From Streptosporangiales bacterium (lineage in GTDB: Bacteria; Actinomycetota; Actinomycetes; Streptosporangiales; WHST01), in NCBI GenBank assembly GCA_009379825.1, contig WHTA01000009.1:1-64000 (forward strand): DNA of 64,000 nt, in the 5' to 3' direction. Below, in pieces: positions 25,935-34,215 of the stretch (within the stretch, counting starts at the first letter, position 1; every line of letters starts with the position of its first letter). The position numbers and the translations under genes are program-made. The notes beneath the pieces are model-generated. The model made no database searches and was not told the origin of the DNA. It saw only the letters and a list, made by a program, of their open reading frames with translations.

Positions 25935-26651
25935 ATGGGTGGCGTGAACGAGACGCCGTTCCTGGCCGTGCGACCGCACACGACGCACGCGCACGTCGTC
26001 GACCAGCTCGGTCTGCGCATCCTCGCCGGTGAGGTGACGCCCGGCGTGGCGCTCCCCACCGAGGCGGTGCTCGCCGGCCAGCTCGGCGTGAGTCGCGGTG
26101 CGCTGCGCGAGGCGGTGAAGGCGCTCGTCGCCAAGGGGCTGCTCGAGGTGCGCCCACGCACCGGCACCAGGGTGCGCCCACGCGACGCGTGGAACTTCCT
26201 GGACCGCGACGTGCTGCGCTGGCAGCGCGAGGCGGACGAACAACGGCTGCTGCGGAACCTGACCGAGCTGCGGCATGCGGTCGAGCCGGAGGCCGCCAGG
26301 CTGGCCGCGGACCGGGCTACCGACGCCGAGCTGGACGAGCTGCGCCGTACGTACGCCACCATGGAGAGTGCGGCGGAAAGCGGCGACATGCCGACCTTCA
26401 ACGAGGCGGACGTGGCGTTCCACCGCACGTTGCTCCGTGCCGCGGACAACGACCTGTTCGGGTCGCTCGAGCAGGCCATCGAGGTGTCGCTGCGCGACAG
26501 CTTCACCACGTTGTCCGCCAAGCCGGGAGCTCCCGACGCGACCCTGCCGCTGCATCGCGCGGTGCTGGACGCGGTCCTCGCGCGCGACGGCGAGCTGGCC
26601 GCTGCTGCCGCGTACCGGGTCGTGTTCGGCGCACGCGACGCTCGCTGGTAG
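25935..26651 (+). CDS. GntR/FadR-family transcriptional regulator
   Basis: This protein of about 238 aa has an N-terminal winged helix (HVVDQLGLRILAGEVTPGVALPTEAVLAGQLGVSRGALREAVKALVAKGLLEVRPRTGTRV) and an all-helical FCD ligand-binding domain (ELRHAVEPEAARLAADRA, FNEADVAFHRTLLRAADNDLF, PLHRAVLDAVLARD) with the metal-binding Asp and His residues. It probably represses the divergent sulfatase-transporter operon and responds to a pathway acid. ATG 25935 or GTG 25944 may be the start. Confidence 0.9.
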   Translation: MGGVNETPFLAVRPHTTHAHVVDQLGLRILAGEVTPGVALPTEAVLAGQLGVSRGALREAVKALVAKGLLEVRPRTGTRVRPRDAWNFLDRDVLRWQREADEQRLLRNLTELRHAVEPEAARLAADRATDAELDELRRTYATMESAAESGDMPTFNEADVAFHRTLLRAADNDLFGSLEQAIEVSLRDSFTTLSAKPGAPDATLPLHRAVLDAVLARDGELAAAAAYRVVFGARDARW

Positions 26652-26694
26652 CGAACGGGGGACGACGACAGGCGCGTCGGACGTTGTCACTGGC

Positions 26695-27645
26695 ATGGGC
26701 GAGGACGACGCGCTTGACGCGTACTCGCGGATCGTGTCGGGTATCGCAGACCTGACGCCGCGGGTGGCGAGCGTGCGCGTGGAGCACCGCACCCGCAGCG
26801 GCCGGCGCGGCGAGGGTGCGGGGTCCGCGGTGGTGTTCACCGCGGACGGCTTCCTGCTCACCAACGCGCACGTCGTCGGCGGCGCGGACGGCGGGCAGGT
26901 CGCGTTCGACGACGGCACGAGCATGCCGTTCACCGTCGTCGGCGCCGACCCGCTCTCCGACCTCGCCGTCATCCGGGCGAGCGGCGCGACGCCGGCGCCC
27001 GTGGTGCTCGGCGATGCGGACCGGCTGGTGGTGGGGCAGTTGGTGGTCGCCATCGGCAACCCGCTCGGGCTAGCCGGGTCGGTGACGGCGGGAGTCGTCA
27101 GCGCGCTCGGCCGGTCGTTGCCCACCCACGACGGGGCGGTGGCGCGGGTGGTGGAGGACGTCATCCAGACCGACGCGGCGCTCAACCCGGGCAGCTCGGG
27201 CGGTGCACTGGCCACGTCGAGCGGCGAGGTGGTGGGGATCAACACCGCGGTGGCCGGCCTCGGCGTCGGCCTCGCGGTCCCGGTGAACGCGACCACAAGA
27301 AGGGTGACGACCGCGTTGCTACGCGACGGGCGGGTGCGCCGCGCGTACCTCGGGCTTGTCAGCACCCCAGCGCCGCTGCCGCGGGCGCTCGCGGAGAGGT
27401 ACGGCCAGCGCAGCGGTCTGCGCATCGTCGAGGTGGCCAGGACCAGCCCGGCCGAGCGCGCCGGCCTGCACGCCGGCGACCTGATCCTCACCGCCGGGAG
27501 GCAGCCGGTGGAGGACGCGCAGGGCCTGGCGCGCCTGATGTTCGCCGACGCGATCGGTCGGCCGCTGCCGCTGACGGTGTTGCGCAACGGCGCCCTCGTC
27601 GACGTGATCGCGGAGCCGGTCGAGCTGCCGCGCCGGCTGGGCTGA
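26695..27645 (+). CDS. HtrA-like serine protease with PDZ domain, no export signal
   Basis: This protein of about 316 aa has a trypsin-like domain with His59 in LTNAHVV, Asp89 in PLSDLAVI and Ser168 in NPGSSGGAL, followed by a PDZ domain (GLRIVEVARTSPAERAGLHAGDLILTAGRQPVEDAQGL). It has no membrane anchor or signal peptide, unlike most HtrA proteins, so it is predicted cytoplasmic. It starts 43 bp after the GntR gene. Roles in protein quality control are typical of the family; its targets are unknown. Confidence 0.9.
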   Translation: MGEDDALDAYSRIVSGIADLTPRVASVRVEHRTRSGRRGEGAGSAVVFTADGFLLTNAHVVGGADGGQVAFDDGTSMPFTVVGADPLSDLAVIRASGATPAPVVLGDADRLVVGQLVVAIGNPLGLAGSVTAGVVSALGRSLPTHDGAVARVVEDVIQTDAALNPGSSGGALATSSGEVVGINTAVAGLGVGLAVPVNATTRRVTTALLRDGRVRRAYLGLVSTPAPLPRALAERYGQRSGLRIVEVARTSPAERAGLHAGDLILTAGRQPVEDAQGLARLMFADAIGRPLPLTVLRNGALVDVIAEPVELPRRLG

Positions 27646-27673
27646 TGGTCACCGGCCCAGCCGGGCGTGCGGG

Positions 27674-29266
27674 TCAGTCCAGGTCGCGGGCCAGTCGTCC
27701 GGTTGGGATCAGGGCGCCCTTTACGCCGGGGGACGCTGCGCTCCAGGTCTGGCTGCCGGACGGGTTGGGGCCGAACTCGTTGGTTGCCAGTACGTGGAAC
27801 AGGCCGGTGTTCGACAGGCTGCCGCCGTCTTCGAACGGGACGCCGATCAGCAGGTTGTCGATGCCGCCGTTCTGCACCGGCAGCGCGCTCAGCGAGATGC
27901 CGAACCGGTCGCCGACCTCTGCGGCACCGCCGATGCCGGCGACGTCCTGGTGGAACCTGACGTCGCCGTCGGGACCGAGGCCGTCGGTGGCGCCGAACAG
28001 GACGTTGACCGCGCCGACGTTGCCGCCGAAGCCGATGCCGTCACCTGGCACGCCGACCGCGAGGTCGAGCGGGATGCCGCCGTCGAGGCGACCCATCTGT
28101 AGGGCGGCGCCGAACTCGTCGCCTGGCCTTGCGGCACCGTTGACCCCGGGTGTCGCCTGGGAGATGGCCAACGGGTCGTCGCTGAACTCCGTGTTGAGCC
28201 CGGACTCCGAGCTCTGCAGCAGGTTCACCGCGCCACGCTCGCCGTTCTCGCCCGGCACCCCGACGGCCAGGTCGTCGTAGCCGAAACCGGTCGTGTCGCC
28301 GGCCGCGAGCGCGGCGCCGAACTGGTCACCGGCCTCCGGGACCCCGGGGACGCGGGGCGTGTTCTGTGAGAACGCCCGGATCCCGCCGGCGATCCCGTCG
28401 CCCGCGAACACCTCGACCATGCCCGCGGAGCCGTTCTCGCCTGGCACCCCGACCGCCAGGCAGTCGCCGCGGAAGAAGCCGAACGCCAGCGCGGCGCCGA
28501 ACCGGTCACCGCTCTCCGGCACCCCGGGCACCCCCGGTATCCCTTGGTGCAGGGCCTTGGCGTCGGTGCCCTGGTCCAGGCCCGCGGTGTCGCCGTAGAG
28601 CAGCCAGACCGCGCCGTCGTCGTGGCCGCCGCCGATGGCTTCGCCCGGGCCGCCGACGGCGAGGTCGGTGATGTCGTCGCTGGTGCCGTTGAAGCTGCCG
28701 GCCGCCAGTGTGGCGCCGAACCGGTCACCGGACTCCGACTCGCCGGGCAGGGCGTCCCCGGCCTGGCTGAGGAAGACGTTCCCGGCAGCCGTCAGGCCAG
28801 ACCCGAGCGAGCCGTAGAGGATCGTGACGGCGCCGGAGCCGTCGTTCTCCCCGGGCGCCCCGATCGCGGCGTCGGCGCAGAGGTCGCCGTTGAAGTCGCC
28901 GACGGCGACCGCGGCGCCGAACGCGTCACCGTTCTCGGCCGTGTCGAGGACGCCGGCGGTGTCCTGCGTGAACACCTGGTCGTCCGGCGCGCTGCCGACC
29001 GCGTCCGCGGTGAGCCCGTCGGCGGTGCCGTACAGCACGTGCACGCCGCCGGACGAGCCGCCGCGGCCGGGTTCGCCGACGACCGCGTCGGCGTGCCCGT
29101 CACCGTTGAAGTCGCCTGCCAGTGCGTTTCCGGTCGCCGGGTCGCTCGGTGGGCAGGCAGCAGCCGCCGCCGGGGTCGCGAGACCGACGAGCACTGCGGC
29201 CGCGCAGGCGAGTGCGCCGAGTGCTGCGGTAGCCGATACGGAGAACGAGCGCGTGGACCTGGTCAT
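27674..29266 (-). CDS. Secreted FG-GAP (integrin-alpha-like) repeat protein
   Basis: This protein of about 530 aa has a clear signal peptide (ALGALACAAAVLVGLATPAAAA, cleavage near 38). At least seven FG-GAP beta-propeller repeats follow, each with GDxFGAALAxGDF...DLAVGVPGE and a Ca2+-binding DxDGxxD-like loop in the first (GDFNGDGHADAVVGEPG). A seven-bladed extracellular propeller is expected. Such proteins bind ligands or carbohydrates outside the cell. It is convergent with the HtrA-like gene (29 bp between stops). Confidence 0.87.
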   Translation of the reverse strand: MTRSTRSFSVSATAALGALACAAAVLVGLATPAAAAACPPSDPATGNALAGDFNGDGHADAVVGEPGRGGSSGGVHVLYGTADGLTADAVGSAPDDQVFTQDTAGVLDTAENGDAFGAAVAVGDFNGDLCADAAIGAPGENDGSGAVTILYGSLGSGLTAAGNVFLSQAGDALPGESESGDRFGATLAAGSFNGTSDDITDLAVGGPGEAIGGGHDDGAVWLLYGDTAGLDQGTDAKALHQGIPGVPGVPESGDRFGAALAFGFFRGDCLAVGVPGENGSAGMVEVFAGDGIAGGIRAFSQNTPRVPGVPEAGDQFGAALAAGDTTGFGYDDLAVGVPGENGERGAVNLLQSSESGLNTEFSDDPLAISQATPGVNGAARPGDEFGAALQMGRLDGGIPLDLAVGVPGDGIGFGGNVGAVNVLFGATDGLGPDGDVRFHQDVAGIGGAAEVGDRFGISLSALPVQNGGIDNLLIGVPFEDGGSLSNTGLFHVLATNEFGPNPSGSQTWSAASPGVKGALIPTGRLARDLD

Positions 29267-29469
29267 GGCGACTCCCAACGCCTCGGGAGCACACCGCGCG
29301 GTGTGCCACCACGTCGCGGCTCCACGCGAGGATTATCTGCCGACCCCTGTGGCCACGAGACGCGTTTCGCACAGCACCAGGATCGTGGCGGCGCCGCTCC
29401 CGCTGCGTGTTCGGGCGAGGTCGACGGGCACTGCCTGGTGCCCAGCGGTGCGCTGGAGTAGCCGTCGAG

Positions 29470-30972
29470 TCACCAGCCGGGTACGTCGAGCGCGCGGCAG
29501 GCGAGCTGGAACGCGAGCCGGACGTCCGGGTCGGCGAGGTCTACGGACAGCGTGCGGGTGACCCGGCCGAGCCTGGCGTTGACCGTGTTGCGGTGCACGC
29601 CCAGGCGGTCCGCCGTCGTGGTGACCGAGTTGCCGCTGTCCAGGTACGTCGCGAGCGTGTCGAGCAGCGTCGCGTCCGCGGCCAGCGGGGCCAGCGCCGA
29701 CTGGGCGAACGCCCGGGCGGTGGACGAGCCGAGCAGCTCGCCGACCAGCCGGTGGATGCCAAGTGCGTCGGTGGCCGCGACACCACCCGACCTGACGTCC
29801 ACCCCGCGGGCGACCTCCCGGGCCTCCTCGAGCGACTCGACCAGACCCACCGGTCCCTCGCGGGCGCTGCCCACCCCGATCCGCAGCGGCGTGTCGTCAC
29901 CTGCGGCCCGTACGCACCGGCGCAGCCGGGTGAGCAGCCGGTGCAGGAAGTCGGGCACCGGCGCGTAGTCGCTGGTGAGCCAGCCGGCCCAGGAGTCTCC
30001 CCACCGGACGACGACGGTCGGGATGTCGACGCCGCGCAGCGCCGCCACCAGCCGGTCCCGGTCGGCCTCGGTCAGCTCCGTGGCGGCGGCGAAGTACAGG
30101 CCGACGTGCCAGCCGTCGAGCCGCCAGCCCATCTCCGCGGCGCGCCGGCGGATCGCGGACGTGGCCGCGCCGTGCTCGTCCAGCAGCTCGGCCAGCAGCC
30201 TGCTCTGCTGGTGGTGGTCCTGCTCCAGCTCCCACCGCCGGACGAGGAACCAGCCGCGCAGGTACAACACCGCCAGCTGGGCGAGCGCGACCGCCTGGTC
30301 GACGAGCACGTCCGGCGGACGGCCCAGCTGGATGAGCAGCCACTGCCGGCTCGGCCCGGGGATCGGGCACGACACGACGACCGCGCCGCCCGGCCGGCGA
30401 TGAGTCTGCGCCACCTCCAGGTCGGTGCGCAGCTCCGGCGCCGACTCGCCGACCTGCGCCCGGTCGCCGAGGGTCGGCCGGGTGCCGAGCTCGCGTTCCA
30501 GGTCGGCCAGGACGCCCTCCGGGGTCGCCGACCCGTCCCGCCACCGGTGTGCGCACCTGAGCACCCGCTCGGCGCGCTCGATCTCGGGCGCCGCCACCAG
30601 CCGCTGCAGCGTGGTGACCACCTCGAGGATGCGGTGCGGCGGCGTGACGAGCAGCGGGAGCCGCAGCCGGTCGGCGATGTGCAGGCTCGCCACCGTCGGA
30701 CCCGGCGTGGACTTGGGCAGCACGATGCCCGCGGCCCCGGCGAGGGCCGCCCGGCGGATCAGCGCGTCCAGCCGCCAGCTCGACACGTCCCCGGACACGC
30801 AGACGAGCAGCTCCCGGTCGCCCACCGCCTCGGCGGCGATGTCGACCAGCCGGACGCTCGTGACCGGCGTGCCCCCGGGTGTACGGCTGACCAGGTGCAG
30901 GTCCTCGAGGCCGGGCAGGCCGGCGAGCAGGTCCGCGTGCTCTACCAGGGGACGTTGCGGCGCCACGGTCAC
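29470..30972 (-). CDS. PucR-type transcriptional regulator
   Basis: This protein of about 500 aa has an N-terminal PucR/PurC-like sensing domain (LPGLEDLHLVSRTPGGTPVTSVRLVDI... GIVLPKSTPGPTV), a central region and a C-terminal PucR helix-turn-helix (LLDTLATYLDSGNSVTTTADRLGVHRNTVNARLGRVTRTLSVDLADPDVRLAFQLACRAL). PucR regulators control purine and other nitrogen-heterocycle catabolism. The GTG at 30972 overlaps the preceding DUF917 stop (GTGA), so it is the last gene of the DUF917-hyuA operon and probably its regulator. Confidence 0.88.
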   Translation of the reverse strand: MTVAPQRPLVEHADLLAGLPGLEDLHLVSRTPGGTPVTSVRLVDIAAEAVGDRELLVCVSGDVSSWRLDALIRRAALAGAAGIVLPKSTPGPTVASLHIADRLRLPLLVTPPHRILEVVTTLQRLVAAPEIERAERVLRCAHRWRDGSATPEGVLADLERELGTRPTLGDRAQVGESAPELRTDLEVAQTHRRPGGAVVVSCPIPGPSRQWLLIQLGRPPDVLVDQAVALAQLAVLYLRGWFLVRRWELEQDHHQQSRLLAELLDEHGAATSAIRRRAAEMGWRLDGWHVGLYFAAATELTEADRDRLVAALRGVDIPTVVVRWGDSWAGWLTSDYAPVPDFLHRLLTRLRRCVRAAGDDTPLRIGVGSAREGPVGLVESLEEAREVARGVDVRSGGVAATDALGIHRLVGELLGSSTARAFAQSALAPLAADATLLDTLATYLDSGNSVTTTADRLGVHRNTVNARLGRVTRTLSVDLADPDVRLAFQLACRALDVPGW

Positions 30973-32024
30973 TCCGCCGGCACGGTCGTGCGGCAGGCGG
31001 GGATGTCCAGCGCGAACGCCGCCGGCTCGACGTAGCCCAACGCGTCCGGGTGCCACCACCCGACGGCACCGGGGAGAGCGGTCACCCGGACGTTGCGGCC
31101 GCGCCGCAACGTCTCCACCGCGAGCACCTCGCGGGAGTCCACGTCCCAGACGAGGATCAGCTCGGGGACGGTCGCCGCTGGCTCTCCGTCCACGACGGCG
31201 GCGAGCCACTCGCTCTCCGCCTCCAGCCGCAGCACCCCGCCAGGCGGGTCGCTGAGGTCGACGACGACCGTGGTCACGGGCATCCTCCTGCCGGTACGTG
31301 GTGCGCCTCGGGTGATCTCGACGACCCTGCCCTCGCCGAGTGGCATCCCGTCGAGCGCGGGGAGCTGGTCGATCGGCGCACCGTCGCGCAGCCGGTGCAC
31401 GTCGCGGCCGAACGCCAGGGCGCGGGTGACCGAGCCGGGGTGGCACGCGCCGGTGACCAGCTCGGTGGTGAGCGGCTGGCAGGCGAGCACTGCCCACCCG
31501 CCCATCGGGGTGAGTGCGGCCCGCACGATCATCTCCAGCATCGCCGGTGTCATCCGGTCGAGCACCAGCTGCCGGCCGTGCACGTCTCCGACGACGGCCG
31601 GGCACGGCGTCCACCCGTGCGCCACCGGGAGCAGCTGCTGGAGCTCGGGCAGCGCCCGGCCCATCAGGTCCGCGTCGACGAGCGGCACCCCGAGTGCCGC
31701 GGCCGCCCACACGGCGGCCACGCCGTTGAACCCGCCGATCTCCATCGGGACGAGGGCGTCGGGGACGGCGTCGATCCCGGACCAGATGTCCAGCAGCTCG
31801 GCGCCTGACGGTGGCCGCTCGGAGAGCAGGCTCGTCGCCCCGACGAACCCGAACGGCACGACACGCGCGTCCGCCGCCAGGCTCGCGGGCGGCACCACCT
31901 GCACCTCCGCGTCGGCGGTCAGCAGCCGGGCGAGGCTGGCGCAGGCTATGCCTGGGTCGCCGCCACCTCCCGAGCCGTAGACGCGGACGCCCTGCCCGAG
32001 GACCTCGACGTCGTCACGCCGGAT
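30969..32024 (-). CDS. DUF917 (S-Me-THD) protein, divergent third copy
   Basis: The product has the DUF917 core: the SGGGGDPG motif, MEIGGFNGVAAVWAAAALGVPLVDADLMGRALPELQQ, and a C-terminal half that differs from the other two copies. The start is a problem. The GGGGDPG motif lies in frame upstream of the first GTG (31904), but no ATG, GTG or TTG occurs between it and the in-frame stop at 32073. CTG at 32057 or ATC at 32024 are the only candidates, both inside the previous gene. The start is therefore uncertain, or the 5' end is damaged. It lies in an operon with the two other copies and hyuA. Confidence 0.72.
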   Translation of the reverse strand: MRRDDVEVLGQGVRVYGSGGGGDPGIACASLARLLTADAEVQVVPPASLAADARVVPFGFVGATSLLSERPPSGAELLDIWSGIDAVPDALVPMEIGGFNGVAAVWAAAALGVPLVDADLMGRALPELQQLLPVAHGWTPCPAVVGDVHGRQLVLDRMTPAMLEMIVRAALTPMGGWAVLACQPLTTELVTGACHPGSVTRALAFGRDVHRLRDGAPIDQLPALDGMPLGEGRVVEITRGAPRTGRRMPVTTVVVDLSDPPGGVLRLEAESEWLAAVVDGEPAATVPELILVWDVDSREVLAVETLRRGRNVRVTALPGAVGWWHPDALGYVEPAAFALDIPACRTTVPAE

Positions 32025-33132
32025 CCGGAAAGGGGACGGGGTTGCGTTGCTCGACAGGGACGAACTCCTCCGCTAGACCGAACGCTTGCGGTCCGAAGAT
32101 ACGCAAGGCTTCCGGTGTGCGCATGCTCGCCGGGGTGGAGATGCCGAAGACGACCACGCGCTGGCCGAACCTGAGCCCCTCCGTGGTGATCGGCTCGCCG
32201 GTCTCGCTGTCCAGCACGGAGACCAGGTCTGGGACCAACGCCCTGGTGGTGCCGTTCACCCGGCAGACGAGGTTCTCGTTCTGGAACGAGATCTCGCAGA
32301 CGTCATCGTCCTCGAACCCGCGGATGGTGACCTCGCCGCGGACGAAGCCGCCCTCCGTGCGCCTGGCGACGTCGGTGATCTTGCCGCGGAACAGCTCCAT
32401 GCCGTGCGAGTAGAGGGTGTCGCTCAGCTCCAGGCGTAGCGCCTCGAACGGGTTGCGGTGCTGCTCGCGGGCGAGCCGCAGGCACCGGCCGAGCCGCAGG
32501 CCGAGGCTGATCGTGCGCGGGATGGCGGTGCGTTTGATCTCCGTGCCGCGCATCGGGTACTCGGCGATGTGCGACGCGCCGCCTAGCCGTACGGTGACGC
32601 CGCGGGAGAGCCACTCCATCTGGTGGGCGTTCATGCCGGTGTCGATGACGATGGTGGAACCGTCGGCGGCGGCGATGGACATCGGGCAGCTGGAGACGCC
32701 GTACACGTAGAACGTCTCCATCTGCAGCTCGGGGAACGCCCGGCCCATGCCGTCCGCGTCCACGCACGGCAGCCCGGTCATGGCGGCGGTGAACAGCGGC
32801 ATCATCGAGTTGATGCCGCCGCACTCGATCGGCATGGTCGCCTCGGCCTTCTCGCCGAGCCGGTCCTCCAGCGTGCGCAGCGCGAGCACGGGTTCCCTGC
32901 CGTGCGAGATCTTCTCCAGCATGATGGTCGGCGCGCCCATCATGGCCGTCGGGATGACCAGGGCGTCGTCGTCGACCTCGTCCGGGTCGAGCATGGTGAT
33001 GCCGTCCCCGTCGCCGAGCGCGCTCGCCACCAGCAGCCGGCCGATGTACGGGTCGCCGCCGCCGCCGGTGCCGAGCAACGTCGCGCCGCGGGCGAGGTCG
33101 GGCAGGTCGGCGGCGGTCAGCGTCCAGCTCAT
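32014..33132 (-). CDS. DUF917 (S-methylthiohydantoin desulfurase-like) protein, second copy
   Basis: This 372-aa protein has the N-terminal DUF917 domain (LARGATLLGTGGGGDPYIGRLL, VIPTAMMGAPTIMLEKI, PIECGGINSMMPLFTAAMTGLPCVDADGMGRAFPELQM) and the C-terminal domain (GLRFGQRVVVFG...EALRIFGPQAFGL). The family includes S-methylthiohydantoin desulfurase, and others sit next to hydantoinases. The substrate is likely a hydantoin-like ring, by context. ATG 33132 overlaps the previous stop (ATGA). Confidence 0.87.
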   Translation of the reverse strand: MSWTLTAADLPDLARGATLLGTGGGGDPYIGRLLVASALGDGDGITMLDPDEVDDDALVIPTAMMGAPTIMLEKISHGREPVLALRTLEDRLGEKAEATMPIECGGINSMMPLFTAAMTGLPCVDADGMGRAFPELQMETFYVYGVSSCPMSIAAADGSTIVIDTGMNAHQMEWLSRGVTVRLGGASHIAEYPMRGTEIKRTAIPRTISLGLRLGRCLRLAREQHRNPFEALRLELSDTLYSHGMELFRGKITDVARRTEGGFVRGEVTIRGFEDDDVCEISFQNENLVCRVNGTTRALVPDLVSVLDSETGEPITTEGLRFGQRVVVFGISTPASMRTPEALRIFGPQAFGLAEEFVPVEQRNPVPFPDPA

Positions 33133-34211
33133 GCGTTCTCCGCCACGGCGATCGACCGGTACTCGACGTCCAGCCCGAACGCGGACGGGCCGACGAGGGC
33201 GAGTCCCGCGGGGGACTTCCACCGCGGGTCGCACGGGGCGGCGCCGACGATGACGCGCAGGCCGTACCTGAGGCCCTCCGTCGTGACGGGGGTGGCGGAC
33301 TCGGACTCGAACAGGCAGATCAGGTCGGGCACGACGGCGCGGGCGACGCCGTCCACGGTCGCGACCAGGTGCTCGTTCTGGAACTGCAGCTCGAGCGTGC
33401 TGCCCTCGTACCTGCCGGTGCCGGTGAGGGTGGCGCTGCCGCGGGCGAAGCCGCCGGTCGTGCGGCGCGACACGTCGACCACCTTGCCGGTGAACAGCCG
33501 CGTGCCGTCCACCACGCGCAGGGCGGCGTCGACCGGGTCGTGGTGGTGCTCCCGCGCCGCGCGCACGCTCGCGCCTACCTCACGGCACAGCGACAAGCTG
33601 CCGCCGACCAGGTAGTCCCGCGCGAGCTTGCCGTCGAGCGGGTAGTTCGACAGCACGCTGGAGCAGCCCATCTCGATGGTGATGTTGCGGGCGAGCCGTT
33701 CCGTCCAGACGTTGTCGACGGTGTCGAGCACCGCGCTGTTGCCCTTGTCGTCGGCGAGCGCCATGGGCGTCGCGGAGACACCGCCGATGGTGGGCAGCAC
33801 CATCTGCAGCTCGGGGAACGCACGGCCCATCCCGTCGGCGTCGACAAGCGGCAGCCGCATCTGGGCGGCCGCGGCCACCGGGATCATCGAGTTGATGCCG
33901 CCGGCCTCGATCGGGAGCAGGTGGGTGGCGTTCCGGCCAAGCCGCGCCTCCACCATCCGCACGACCGTCTGCAGGTCGTCGCGGCCGGGGATCTTCTCCA
34001 CCATCACCGTCGGCGCGCCCATCATGGCCACCGGCAGGACGAGCGCGTCGTCACCCACCTGGTCGAGCCCGACCAGCTCGACCGGGCCGTACTCGCTGAC
34101 CGCCTGCTGCGCGAGCAGCCGGCCGATGTACGGGTCGCCGCCGCCCCCGGTGCCGAGCACTGCCGCACCGAACGCGAGGTCGGTCAGGTCCTCTCCGCTG
34201 AGTTCGCTCAT
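33129..34211 (-). CDS. DUF917 (S-Me-THD-like) protein, first copy
   Basis: This 360-aa protein is a full-length paralogue of the next gene: LAFGAAVLGTGGGGDPYIGRLL, VLPVAMMGAPTVMVEKIPG, LPIEAGGINSMIPVAAAAQMRLPLVDADGMGRAFPELQM and GLRYGLRVIVGAAPC. DUF917 proteins often work in pairs in hydantoin-type pathways. The start at 34211 lies 4 bp after the hyuA stop, and its end overlaps the next start by 4 bp. The two copies may form a heteromer (inference). Confidence 0.87.
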   Translation of the reverse strand: MSELSGEDLTDLAFGAAVLGTGGGGDPYIGRLLAQQAVSEYGPVELVGLDQVGDDALVLPVAMMGAPTVMVEKIPGRDDLQTVVRMVEARLGRNATHLLPIEAGGINSMIPVAAAAQMRLPLVDADGMGRAFPELQMVLPTIGGVSATPMALADDKGNSAVLDTVDNVWTERLARNITIEMGCSSVLSNYPLDGKLARDYLVGGSLSLCREVGASVRAAREHHHDPVDAALRVVDGTRLFTGKVVDVSRRTTGGFARGSATLTGTGRYEGSTLELQFQNEHLVATVDGVARAVVPDLICLFESESATPVTTEGLRYGLRVIVGAAPCDPRWKSPAGLALVGPSAFGLDVEYRSIAVAENA

Positions 34212-34215
34212 TCGC

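Noticed and set aside
28544-29461. Plus-strand ORF opposite the FG-GAP protein
   Set aside because: The periodic GAP-repeat codons give open frames on the other strand; the translation has no signal or domain.
31050-31980. Plus-strand ORFs opposite the third DUF917 gene
   Set aside because: These are shadows; the minus-strand DUF917 motifs are clear.
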